Shown here piece after piece: positions 28,029-37,423 of a DNA stretch of 64,000 bases. This DNA is from Stutzerimonas kunmingensis (GTDB lineage: Bacteria > Pseudomonadota > Gammaproteobacteria > Pseudomonadales > Pseudomonadaceae). The stretch covers positions 62,001 through 126,000 of the forward strand of contig NZ_FORS01000002.1 in NCBI RefSeq assembly GCF_900114065.1. The letters are read 5' to 3'. Numbering within the stretch: position 1 is the first letter of the stretch; every line of letters starts with the position of its first letter. The translations under genes were made by a program, and so were the position numbers. The notes below the pieces were generated by a model, which was given only the letters and a program-made list of their open reading frames with translations, was not told where the DNA came from and did not search any database.

Positions 28029-28354
28029 CTGTCGCCGGGGATGGCGCCGTTCTGCCAGAGCTGCATCAGTTCCTGTGGCGCTCGGTCCTCGGCGATCTGC
28101 AGGATCAGTTCGGCGTCGGTGTCCTCGCGTCGGTAGTGCAGTTCGACCTGGAAGAAGCGCTGATCGCCGGCACCGACGTTCTTGCTGGCGACCGGCAGGC
28201 AGCGTTCGACCACCGAGCAGAGGCCGCGGCGCTGCTCGGCGTCGCAGTCGGCGAATTCGATCTGCCGGGGTCGCGCCAGGCTTGGCGCCGCGACGAAGCC
28301 GCCCTGGCGCGATACGCGCAACGAGGTTTCCGGTCCCAGTGCTGGCATCTTCAT
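28025..28354 (-). CDS. Emfourin-type protealysin inhibitor
   Basis: A 109-residue protein with SLRVSRQGGFVAAPSLARPR near the N terminus and an alternating strand/helix pattern ending AEDRAPQELMQLWQNG. This resembles emfourin, the small inhibitor encoded beside protealysin in Serratia, as I recall that family. It lies 9 bp after the protease gene with AAGGAGG overlapping the protease stop, so it is co-translated with its proposed target. There is no signal peptide, so it should act in the cytoplasm. The assignment rests mainly on context and moderate similarity. Confidence 0.65.
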   Translation of the reverse strand: MKMPALGPETSLRVSRQGGFVAAPSLARPRQIEFADCDAEQRRGLCSVVERCLPVASKNVGAGDQRFFQVELHYRREDTDAELILQIAEDRAPQELMQLWQNGAIPGDS

Positions 28355-28363
28355 CCTGCCTCC

Positions 28364-29407
28364 TTAGCGCAGTGCTACGCCCACTGACGTCCAGGCTTCA
28401 TACAGCGCCTGAACCTGAGGCGACTGGCGACCGAACAGCTGCGCCGCGTGGTTCAACGTCACACCGGCGAAGGTTGCGAAGTCCGCATCATTGGGCAGTT
28501 GTGGATCACAGATGGTGGCGTACCAGATTCGTCCGGCCTGCTCCCAGGCGTAACCACCCAGCGCCATGGCCGCGAGGTAGAAGGCGCGGTTGGGAATGCC
28601 GGAGTTGAGATGCACGCCACCGTTGTCGTCGCGGGTCTCGATGAAGTCGCGCATGTGCGCAGGCTGCGGGTCGCGACCGAGCAGCGGGTCGTCATAGGCG
28701 GTGCCCGGGTTGGCCATGGAACGCAGGGCGACGCCGTTGATCTTGTCGGTGAGCAGTTCGGCGCCGACCAGCCAGTCGGCCTCCGCCGCAGTCTGGCCGA
28801 GCGCGTGCTGTTTGGTCAGTACGCCGAACACGTCCGACACCGATTCGTTGAGCGCTCCGGGCTGGTTGAAATAGACCAGCCCGGCTTCGCTCTCGATCAG
28901 GCCGTGGGTCAGTTCGTGGGCGACCACGTCCAGCGAGCGGGTGAAGCGCTGGAACAGCTCACCGTCGCCATCGCCGAACACCATCTGCTCGCCGTTCCAG
29001 AAGGCGTTCTCGTAGCCCTGGCCGTAGTGCACGGTGCCGATCAACGGCATCCCCAGGTCATCAATCGAGTCGCGCTGGAAAACCTGCCAGAAGAATGTGT
29101 AGGTCGCGCCGAGCGCGTCGTAGGATTCGTCCACCGCGGCGTCGCCGGAGGCCGGCTGACCTTCGCGACGTCGCAGGGTGCCCGGCAGCTGCATCTGCTG
29201 CTCGGCGTCATGGATTCGTCGTTGTGGGTGGCCGGGCGTGCGCAGCTCGCCAAGCTCGGCGATGGCTGTGGGTCGTGGCGGGCCGGGGTTGGGCAGCAGG
29301 CTCTGCACGTGGTGCAACGTCTGTTGAGCGCAGCCGCGCTGGTAGGGCGAGCCGCGGTCGATGATGCGGTCGAGAATATATGGCGGGATGAAGGTGTGAA
29401 TCGGCAC
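28364..29407 (-). CDS. M4-family metallopeptidase, protealysin-like
   Basis: A 347-residue thermolysin-family zinc protease with the short propeptide of protealysins (FIPPYILDRIIDRGSPYQRG) instead of a long secreted-type prodomain. No signal peptide is visible. The zinc and catalytic residues are present: VVAHELTHGLIESE (HExxH) and the downstream glutamate in ALNESVSDVFG. The catalytic histidine region is DNGGVHLNSGIPNRAFYLAA. GTG 29407 is eight bases after GGAG and fits the protealysin length; the in-frame upstream extension is Arg-rich and rejected. It is followed by the emfourin-type gene. Protealysins are cytoplasmic enzymes linked to host-cell invasion in Serratia; the role here is unknown. 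Confidence 0.88.
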   Translation of the reverse strand: MPIHTFIPPYILDRIIDRGSPYQRGCAQQTLHHVQSLLPNPGPPRPTAIAELGELRTPGHPQRRIHDAEQQMQLPGTLRRREGQPASGDAAVDESYDALGATYTFFWQVFQRDSIDDLGMPLIGTVHYGQGYENAFWNGEQMVFGDGDGELFQRFTRSLDVVAHELTHGLIESEAGLVYFNQPGALNESVSDVFGVLTKQHALGQTAAEADWLVGAELLTDKINGVALRSMANPGTAYDDPLLGRDPQPAHMRDFIETRDDNGGVHLNSGIPNRAFYLAAMALGGYAWEQAGRIWYATICDPQLPNDADFATFAGVTLNHAAQLFGRQSPQVQALYEAWTSVGVALR

Positions 29408-29607
29408 CGGCGGTACTCCAAGGCTGACGCGGCTACGACCAGCATAGACCGCTGGAGCGCGATGGATCGACCGCCGATCCAGAGGGCGCGACGAGATGGC
29501 GCGGCACGCGCGGCGCACCCTTGGCGCGTTCTGCTGTCACTTGTGCTGGACCCCGTTTTTACCGTCATCGACGACGCGGGCGCTCATTTGACGAGGAGTT
29601 GTTGCCC

Positions 29608-31047
29608 ATGTTCGGATTGGAAGCACTAGAGCTGGCGCGCGTCCAGTTCGCTTTCACCATCACCTTTCACATCATCTTTCCGGCGATCACCATCGGGCTC
29701 GCCAGCTTTCTCGCCGTGCTCGAGGGGCTCTGGCTGAAGACCCGGCAGGAGGTCTATCGCGACCTCTATCACTTCTGGCTGAAGATATTCGCGGTCAATT
29801 TCGGCATGGGTGTGGTGTCGGGAATCGTCATGGCGTACCAGTTCGGCACCAACTGGAGTGCCTACTCCGAGTTCGCCGGCAGCGTCACCGGGCCGCTGCT
29901 GGCCTATGAGGTGCTGACCGCGTTCTTCCTGGAGGCGGGTTTCCTCGGGGTCATGCTGTTCGGCTGGAATCGGGTCGGCGAACGCCTGCATTTCTTTTCC
30001 ACGCTCATGGTGGCCGTGGGCACGCTGATCTCGACCTTCTGGATTCTGGCGTCCAACAGCTGGATGCACACGCCGCAGGGGCACGAGATCATCGACGGCA
30101 TCGTGGTGCCGGTGGACTGGCTGGCGATCATCTTCAACCCGTCGTTCCCTTATCGACTGGCGCACATGGCGGTCGCCGCGTTCCTCGCCACGGCGTTCTT
30201 CGTCGGCGCGTCGGCGGCCTGGCAGCTGTTGCGCGGCAAGGACAACCCGGCGATCCGCAAGATGCTCTCGATGGCCATGTGGATGGCCCTCCTGGTGGCA
30301 CCGGTGCAGGCGGTGATCGGCGATTTTCATGGGCTGAACACCCTCGAGTATCAGCCGGCGAAGATCGCCGCGATGGAAGGGCACTGGGACAACTCCGAAG
30401 GCGGGCCGACGCCGCTGTTGCTGTTCGGCTGGCCGGACATGGAGGCCGAGGAAACGCGCTACAAGATCGAGATCCCCTATCTCGCCAGCCTGATCCTCAA
30501 TCACAGCCTGACCGAACCGATTCCGGCGCTGAAGGACTTCCCGCCCGAGGACCGGCCGAACTCGACGATCGTGTTCTGGACGTTCCGCATCATGGTCGCG
30601 CTCGGCCTGCTGATGATCGTCACCGGTATCTGGAGTCTGCTGTTGCGGCGGGGCGACCGGATGTACAGCTCACGCGCGTTCCTGCGGCTGGTGTTGCTGA
30701 TGGGCCCTTCCGGGCTGATCGCCATCTTGGCTGGTTGGTACACCACCGAGATCGGGCGTCAGCCCTGGGTGATCTATGGCCTGATGCGCACCGCCGACGC
30801 CGTATCCAATCACGGCGCCGGCCAGCTGGGGCTCACTCTCGCGATGTTCGTGGTCGTCTACTTCGCCGTGTTCGGGGTGGGCATGGTGTACGTCCTGCGC
30901 CTGGTGCGCAAAGGCCCGGTGATCAGCGAAGGGCGCGAGAAAGGTACCGGTGGACCCGGCGAGGCGCGCACGCCGATGCGACCGATCTCCGCGGCGGACG
31001 AAGCCCTTCCCGAGGGACAAAGCGATCAACTGGGCGAGAGGAACTGA
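29608..31047 (+). CDS. cioA: Cyanide-insensitive quinol oxidase subunit I
   Basis: CioA/CydA is the quinol-oxidising, haem-bearing subunit of a bd-type terminal oxidase in the inner membrane. The 479-residue protein starts with ELARVQFAFTITFHIIFPAI (haem-ligand histidine region). It has VVSGIVMAYQFGTNWSAYSE, FLEAGFLGVMLFGWNRVGER and SNSWMHTPQGHEI, and nine or so membrane helices. The short Q-loop is typical of the CIO branch. GAGGAG precedes ATG 29608. cioB follows after 3 bp. The 200-bp gap to the divergent protease holds no clear Anr box. Confidence 0.94.
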   Translation: MFGLEALELARVQFAFTITFHIIFPAITIGLASFLAVLEGLWLKTRQEVYRDLYHFWLKIFAVNFGMGVVSGIVMAYQFGTNWSAYSEFAGSVTGPLLAYEVLTAFFLEAGFLGVMLFGWNRVGERLHFFSTLMVAVGTLISTFWILASNSWMHTPQGHEIIDGIVVPVDWLAIIFNPSFPYRLAHMAVAAFLATAFFVGASAAWQLLRGKDNPAIRKMLSMAMWMALLVAPVQAVIGDFHGLNTLEYQPAKIAAMEGHWDNSEGGPTPLLLFGWPDMEAEETRYKIEIPYLASLILNHSLTEPIPALKDFPPEDRPNSTIVFWTFRIMVALGLLMIVTGIWSLLLRRGDRMYSSRAFLRLVLLMGPSGLIAILAGWYTTEIGRQPWVIYGLMRTADAVSNHGAGQLGLTLAMFVVVYFAVFGVGMVYVLRLVRKGPVISEGREKGTGGPGEARTPMRPISAADEALPEGQSDQLGERN

Positions 31048-31050
31048 GCC

Positions 31051-32058
31051 ATGGGTATCGATCTTTCACTGATCTGGGCGGTGATCATCATCTTCGGCAT
31101 CATGATGTACGTGGTGATGGACGGTTTCGATCTCGGCGTCGGCATCCTTTTTCCCTTCGTGCAGGACGCCTCGGAGCGCGACGTGATGATGAACACCGTT
31201 GCGCCGATCTGGGACGGCAACGAGACCTGGTTGGTACTCGGCGGTGCCGGGCTGTTCGCCGCGTTTCCGCTGGCCTATTCGGTGGTGCTGTCCGCGCTCT
31301 ATCTGCCGATCATCTTCATGCTGATGGGGCTGATCTTCCGCGGAGTGGCGTTCGAGTTCCGCTTCAAGGTGGTCCGCGAGCGCCAGCATGTCTGGGACAA
31401 GGCCTTTATCGGCGGCTCGCTGGTCGCCACCTTCTTCCAGGGCGTGGTGCTTGGTGCATTCATCAGCGGGTTGCCGGTCGAGGATCGGGCCTATGCCGGC
31501 GGGGCACTGGACTGGTTGACGCCGTTCTCGCTGTTCTGCGGACTGGCGCTGATCGTTGCCTATGCGCTGCTCGGCTGTACCTGGCTGATGATGCGCACTG
31601 CCGGCGACCTGCAACGGCGCATGCACGACATCGGCATTCCGCTGGTGTGGGCGGTGCTGGTGGTTACCGGCATCGTCAGCCTGTGGACGCCGCTGACCCA
31701 TCCGGATATCGCCGAGCGCTGGTTCAGCATGCCCAACCTGCTGTATTTCATGCCGGTTCCGGTGCTGGTGCTGCTCTGCGCATTCGGACTGCTGCGCTCG
31801 ATTCAGCGCTACGCCAACTACACGCCATTCCTGCTGACGCTGGCGCTGATCTTCCTCGGCTATAGCGGTCTGGGCATCAGCCTCTGGCCAAACATCATTC
31901 CTCCGTCGGTTAGCATCTGGGAGGCGGCCGCACCGCCTCAGAGTCAGGGCTTTACTCTGGTCGGAGCACTGCTCATTCTGCCGCTGATCCTGATGTATAC
32001 GGCCTGGAGCTACTACGTGTTCCGCGGCAAGGTCAGTGCGGAGGATGGGTATCACTGA
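31051..32058 (+). CDS. cioB: Cyanide-insensitive quinol oxidase subunit II
   Basis: CydB-family partner of CioA, 335 residues with eight predicted helices. Features are VVMDGFDLGVGILFPF near 25, WDGNETWLVLGGAGLFAAFP near 55, FRGVAFEFRFK near 100 and NIIPPSVSIWEAAAPPQSQG near the C terminus. Its stop overlaps the next start (TGATG), indicating coupling with the small third subunit. Confidence 0.95.
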   Translation: MGIDLSLIWAVIIIFGIMMYVVMDGFDLGVGILFPFVQDASERDVMMNTVAPIWDGNETWLVLGGAGLFAAFPLAYSVVLSALYLPIIFMLMGLIFRGVAFEFRFKVVRERQHVWDKAFIGGSLVATFFQGVVLGAFISGLPVEDRAYAGGALDWLTPFSLFCGLALIVAYALLGCTWLMMRTAGDLQRRMHDIGIPLVWAVLVVTGIVSLWTPLTHPDIAERWFSMPNLLYFMPVPVLVLLCAFGLLRSIQRYANYTPFLLTLALIFLGYSGLGISLWPNIIPPSVSIWEAAAPPQSQGFTLVGALLILPLILMYTAWSYYVFRGKVSAEDGYH

Positions 32059-32222
32059 TGGCTGATCTGGATAACAAGCCGCCCGCACAGCCTGAGCAGC
32101 GGCCGCTCTGGAAGCGCATGAGCTGGCTGGTGCTGATCTGGAGTGGCAGCGTGCTGGCGCTCGGCATCGTCGCCTGGCTGCTGCGCCTGGCGATGAATGC
32201 AGCGGGGTTGTCTTCACCCTGA
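32058..32222 (+). CDS. DUF2474 single-helix microprotein of the cio operon
   Basis: A 54-residue protein overlapping the cioB stop by one base (TGATG). It has a Pro/Gln-rich start, the amphipathic WKRMSWLVLIWSGSVLALGI and one membrane helix to about residue 45. The W-K-R-M-S-W-LVLIW pattern is that of DUF2474 proteins found after cioAB. By analogy with CydX it probably stabilises the oxidase; this is inference. A GC stem follows (32226-32233 with 32239-32246) without a T-run. Confidence 0.8.
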   Translation: MADLDNKPPAQPEQRPLWKRMSWLVLIWSGSVLALGIVAWLLRLAMNAAGLSSP

Positions 32223-32338
32223 AGGCGCGCCCCGGTTTGGGGCGTGTCACTCGCGCGTGCCCCGTGATCTGGCCGCCCGCGAGGCTCAAGGCACGTCACG
32301 ATTCCTTCATTTGCCGGTTGTAGCCTGCTGGCATGAAC

Positions 32339-32362
32339 CTTGATGCACAGACAGGCATCAAG
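32339..32362. promoter_or_regulatory. 24-bp dyad CTTGATGC-N8-GCATCAAG
   Basis: A perfect inverted repeat with 8-bp arms (32339-32346 and 32355-32362), 36 bp before the small ORF at 32398. The outer parts (TTGAT/ATCAA) recall an FNR/Anr site, but the 12-base separation rules that out. It could be an operator or an RNA hairpin. Confidence 0.45.
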
Positions 32363-32397
32363 CCTTGGGCAACCGCCGACGACTGAGGAATCTAGCG

Positions 32398-32484
32398 ATG
32401 GACGACTACCAGGACGAACTACTGGAATGGCATGCCGCCGAGCAGGATCACCCCGACTGCGCCGAGGATGCGGTCGAACTCTGA
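32398..32484 (+). CDS. Possible 28-residue acidic microprotein
   Basis: An ATG 9 bases after GAGG (32385-32388) opens a 28-codon frame beginning MDDYQDELLEWHAAEQDH, with eight or nine acidic residues in total. It lies alone between the DUF2474 gene and the convergent AraC gene, behind the 24-bp dyad. I do not recognise it. The ribosome-binding site, composition and dyad argue for a gene; the length argues for caution. Confidence 0.35.
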   Translation: MDDYQDELLEWHAAEQDHPDCAEDAVEL

Positions 32485-32506
32485 GCGCCGCTCGCGTATG
32501 CGCCGT

Positions 32507-33544
32507 TTACGCGCCGCGCCGCTGCGCCCGGCGATAGTCTCCCGGCGTCTGCCCGCTCCAGCGCTTGAAGGCACGCTGAAACGCTTCGGCTGAGGAAAAA
32601 CCAAGCAGCCAGGCGATCTCGCCGAAAGCGGATTCGGTGTCGCGAATGTAGGCCATCGCCAGGTCGCGGCGGGTGTCGTTGAGGATCGCGCGATAGCTGC
32701 TGTCTTCCTCGGCCAGCTTGCGTCGCAGTGTCCAGACCGGCATTTGCAGACGTGCAGCGATCTGTTGCAGGTCCGGCTCCTGGCCCTTGAGCATCGGCCC
32801 GAGAAGCTGTGCGACCCGCTCGCGCAGACTGCGGGTGCGGGTGCGCCGTTCCAGTTCCGCTTCACACAGCTCCAGCAGATGCCGCCAGGTGCCGGGGCAA
32901 TGATCCGGGTTGCGCAACGCCAGGCTGCGCTGATCCAGCTGCAACTGATTCGCTTCGGCGCCGAAGATTACCGGCCGGCCGAACTGCTCGTCGTAGCGCG
33001 AGGCGTAGTCAGGGGCGTCGAACTCGATGTGGATCGCCATCGGCACCAGCGGTTGTCCGCTCAAGCGGCTGAGCTGCGAGATCCAGCTGGCGAGCACCGT
33101 ATCGACGACGAAGCGGTTGTAGGCGTTGTAAGGGCTGATGGAATAAAAGCGCAGCCAGGCGCCTGACGCATCTTCGTGAAAACTCGAACTGCCGCGGTAG
33201 TTGGATGCATACAGCGCCTCGTAGCGGGTCAGCGCCCTTGCCGCTTCGCGCACGGTGGGCGCCTGAGCGGCGGTCAGCCCGGCGAGGCCGAGGTGCCCGG
33301 GCTTGCGCAGGCGGCCCATCTCCAGGCCCAGAGCGGGATCGCCAGCCAGCTGGATGGCCGCATGCCCGAGCCGCATGTAACGGGGGATCGAGAGGCGGGC
33401 ATGCGGCTCAGCGAGCCGCTCGCCATCCAGTCCGTAGGCCAGCAAAAGCGGCTGAGGGTCATGGCCGTACAGCTGCAACGCATCGTTGAGGCTGTGCAGA
33501 AAACCGACCGACAGATCGCCCAGGCGCACCCGTTGCGCATTCAT
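32507..33544 (-). CDS. AraC-family transcriptional regulator
   Basis: A 345-residue regulator with an N-terminal arabinose-binding-like region of the PA2489/OruR kind (RLGHAAIQLAGDPALGLEMG near 65) and a C-terminal double helix-turn-helix (LQQIAARLQMPVWTLRRKLA; EIAWLLGFSSAEAFQRAFKR; SGQTPGDYRR) at about 245-340. ATG 33544 overlaps the stop of the hydrolase gene (ATGA), so the pair is coupled; ATG 33562 is an in-frame alternative. In PAO1 the order AraC (PA3094), hydrolase (PA3093), fadH1 (PA3092) beside the tRNAs is the same, from memory. Confidence 0.88.
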   Translation of the reverse strand: MNAQRVRLGDLSVGFLHSLNDALQLYGHDPQPLLLAYGLDGERLAEPHARLSIPRYMRLGHAAIQLAGDPALGLEMGRLRKPGHLGLAGLTAAQAPTVREAARALTRYEALYASNYRGSSSFHEDASGAWLRFYSISPYNAYNRFVVDTVLASWISQLSRLSGQPLVPMAIHIEFDAPDYASRYDEQFGRPVIFGAEANQLQLDQRSLALRNPDHCPGTWRHLLELCEAELERRTRTRSLRERVAQLLGPMLKGQEPDLQQIAARLQMPVWTLRRKLAEEDSSYRAILNDTRRDLAMAYIRDTESAFGEIAWLLGFSSAEAFQRAFKRWSGQTPGDYRRAQRRGA

Positions 33545-34554
33545 GGGGTGCTGCCGAGCCATTGATTGCGTACCTGGACCGGGACGCCGTGGCCCGGGGG
33601 CGCCGGGCGGCGCGGCGAGCCGAGCAGATTCCAGGGCAAGGCGAGGGTATGCACGGCCATGTGCGGTCTTGCGCTGAGCGCGTCGGAATGTGTACTGCCA
33701 CAGCTCGCCTGCGGATCTGCCAGCGCGCCGGGTACAGCCAGCAGTTTCGCTTCGGCAGGCGGTTGCTCGAGGTAGGCATCGCAGCCCAGCAGCACTGCCA
33801 GCGAGCCCGCCGGTGTTTCAATCAGCCGTCGACGCTCGGGGATGGGGGCAACGCTGTAGCGGCGTTCGTAACGGCTCAACGCCTGCTTGTACTGCAGCGT
33901 TCCGAGGGGCTTGCCGCGACCGTCAAAGGTCAGGCTTACCTGGCGCAGCGGGCCATCGCCGATCATCAGCTGATCGTTCTCCAGATAGGGCTCCGGCAGC
34001 ACGATCGAGCCAGCCACCAAGGTAACGCCGAACTCTCTGGCGAGGCCGCCGAAGACGTTCTGGTATTCCTCTGCCATCTGTCGGGCCTTGAGTCGCAACA
34101 CCGCACCGGTACGCCGATCGTCGCCCTGATTATCCGGCAGTGCGCGCAGATAGCCGCCGGGATTGCTGAGCGCCATCCACTGCATCGCATCGCGCAGGGT
34201 GCGGGCCTGCTGCACTTCCGGCTTTTCGCCCAGGGCGAACAGGCCAGTGCCAACGTGTTCGGGGAGCACCACGACGGTTCGCTCGCTGAGCATTCCGGCT
34301 TCGGCCGCCTGCTTGAGGTAGGTGCGAAACTTGAGTTGCAGCCGCTCGCGGCTCTGATAGTCGGCTGGCTGCAGCCGCGTCTCGATGCCCAGCAGGTTGC
34401 CTGCGCTTCCGGCCTGCCCGTGGTTTTCGATGGGTAGCGTACGCAGATCGGACAGCAGTGGGCCGCTACGACGGTCTTGCGTCCAGTCGAGGTAGACGGC
34501 AAATGTGGCTGCCGCGAGGGCGAGCAACAGCACGATATTGATTGAGGTGCGCAT
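33541..34554 (-). CDS. Membrane-anchored carbon-nitrogen hydrolase-like protein
   Basis: A 337-residue protein with an N-terminal hydrophobic helix (INIVLLLALAAATFAVYLDW) that acts as signal or anchor, then a nitrilase-fold domain. The Glu-Lys-Cys triad is recognisable: Glu in VVVLPEHVGTGLFALGE, Lys in GTLQYKQALSRYE and Cys in LAVLLGCDAYLEQPPAEAK. Family members hydrolyse amides or nitriles, or transfer acyl groups (as in Lnt); the substrate is unknown. The gene is divergent from fadH1 and coupled to the AraC gene. ATG 34554 starts directly before the helix; an in-frame start at 34611 is less likely. Confidence 0.8.
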   Translation of the reverse strand: MRTSINIVLLLALAAATFAVYLDWTQDRRSGPLLSDLRTLPIENHGQAGSAGNLLGIETRLQPADYQSRERLQLKFRTYLKQAAEAGMLSERTVVVLPEHVGTGLFALGEKPEVQQARTLRDAMQWMALSNPGGYLRALPDNQGDDRRTGAVLRLKARQMAEEYQNVFGGLAREFGVTLVAGSIVLPEPYLENDQLMIGDGPLRQVSLTFDGRGKPLGTLQYKQALSRYERRYSVAPIPERRRLIETPAGSLAVLLGCDAYLEQPPAEAKLLAVPGALADPQASCGSTHSDALSARPHMAVHTLALPWNLLGSPRRPAPPGHGVPVQVRNQWLGSTP

Positions 34555-34657
34555 GTGAGGCAGGGCAGTGAGGGATTGCGTCAGCGTAGGTAACGCGGCG
34601 CCTGTTGCCAAGCTTTTTGCGCAGAAGGATCAAAAAGTTGTCACTTTGGATCATTGA

Positions 34658-36772
<2,115 letters not shown>

Positions 36773-36864
36773 GCCAACGGCACATCCGCAAAGAGGATCA
36801 CGCATGGAAACTGCAATCGCGCTGCAACCGGGGGGCTGCCAATAGCCTGCAGGCCTGGCACCGA

Positions 36865-37227
36865 ATGATCGCTGAGCGAGACCTGAGCCGGCTGCCGGTG
36901 CTGCTGCATCCGCAGGCGGTGTTTCGCTCGCCGATGGCTCACACGCCGTATGAGGGGGCAGCGACGGTGAGCCTGATCCTCAACACTGTGCTGCAAGTTT
37001 TCGAGGACTTCCGCTACCACCGTGAGCTGGCCAGCGCCCAAGGCACGGATGTAGTCCTCGAGTTCAGCGCCCGGGTGGGTGATCGTGAACTCAAGGGCAT
37101 CGACATGATCCGCTTCGACGACGAGGGGAAGATTGTCGAATTCGAGGTCATGATCCGGCCCATGAGTGGCTTGCAGGCTCTGGGCGACGAGATGAAGCGA
37201 CGTCTCGCTGCCTACAGTGGCAAGTGA
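36865..37227 (+). CDS. NTF2/SnoaL-like protein with a frameshifted N terminus
   Basis: The 120-residue frame reads as an NTF2-like fold (LLHPQAVFRSPMAHTPYEGA; VFEDFRYHRELAS; VVLEFSARVGDRELKGIDMI). No ribosome-binding site precedes ATG 36865. The well-placed ATG at 36804 (AAGAGG, 7-base spacing) opens a frame that ends at TAG 36843-36845. Removing one G from the six-G run at 36830-36835 joins the two into METAIALQPGAANSLQAWHR plus the ORF, about 140 residues, with a natural LQAWHRMIAERDL start. The gene therefore carries a real or sequencing +1 frameshift. The function is unknown; such proteins bind small ligands. Confidence 0.72.
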   Translation: MIAERDLSRLPVLLHPQAVFRSPMAHTPYEGAATVSLILNTVLQVFEDFRYHRELASAQGTDVVLEFSARVGDRELKGIDMIRFDDEGKIVEFEVMIRPMSGLQALGDEMKRRLAAYSGK

Positions 37228-37308
37228 TTTAGCTAAGCTCATCGCAAATCCGCTGGGCGCCTGGTCGAACGGCGTCCGATGCGGCGACTGCCTGCCAACC
37301 CAGTCACA

Positions 37309-37336
37309 TTGCCTGCGCGAACATTTCCCCTAAACT
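37309..37336 (+). promoter_or_regulatory. Candidate sigma-70 promoter of the coiled-coil gene
   Basis: TTGCCT (37309-37314) and TAAACT (37331-37336) are 16 bases apart, about 90 bp before the ATG at 37424. It lies in a 196-bp spacer with no other feature. Confidence 0.4.
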
Positions 37337-37423
37337 TGCGGCACCAACGGGACGACGGCATCGGATGGCCGCTCGTTTCGCTAATCGCTGGCTCGCAGTT
37401 GCGGGCGATAAAGGAAATCGAGC

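Noticed and set aside
29408..29607. Anr box controlling cioAB
   Set aside because: No TTGAT-N4-ATCAA-like sequence is visible in the 200-bp gap before cioA.
20199..32506. The accessory block as an integrative element inserted in tRNA-Asp
   Set aside because: No integrase gene is present and I found no repeat of the tRNA 3' end near the far boundary.
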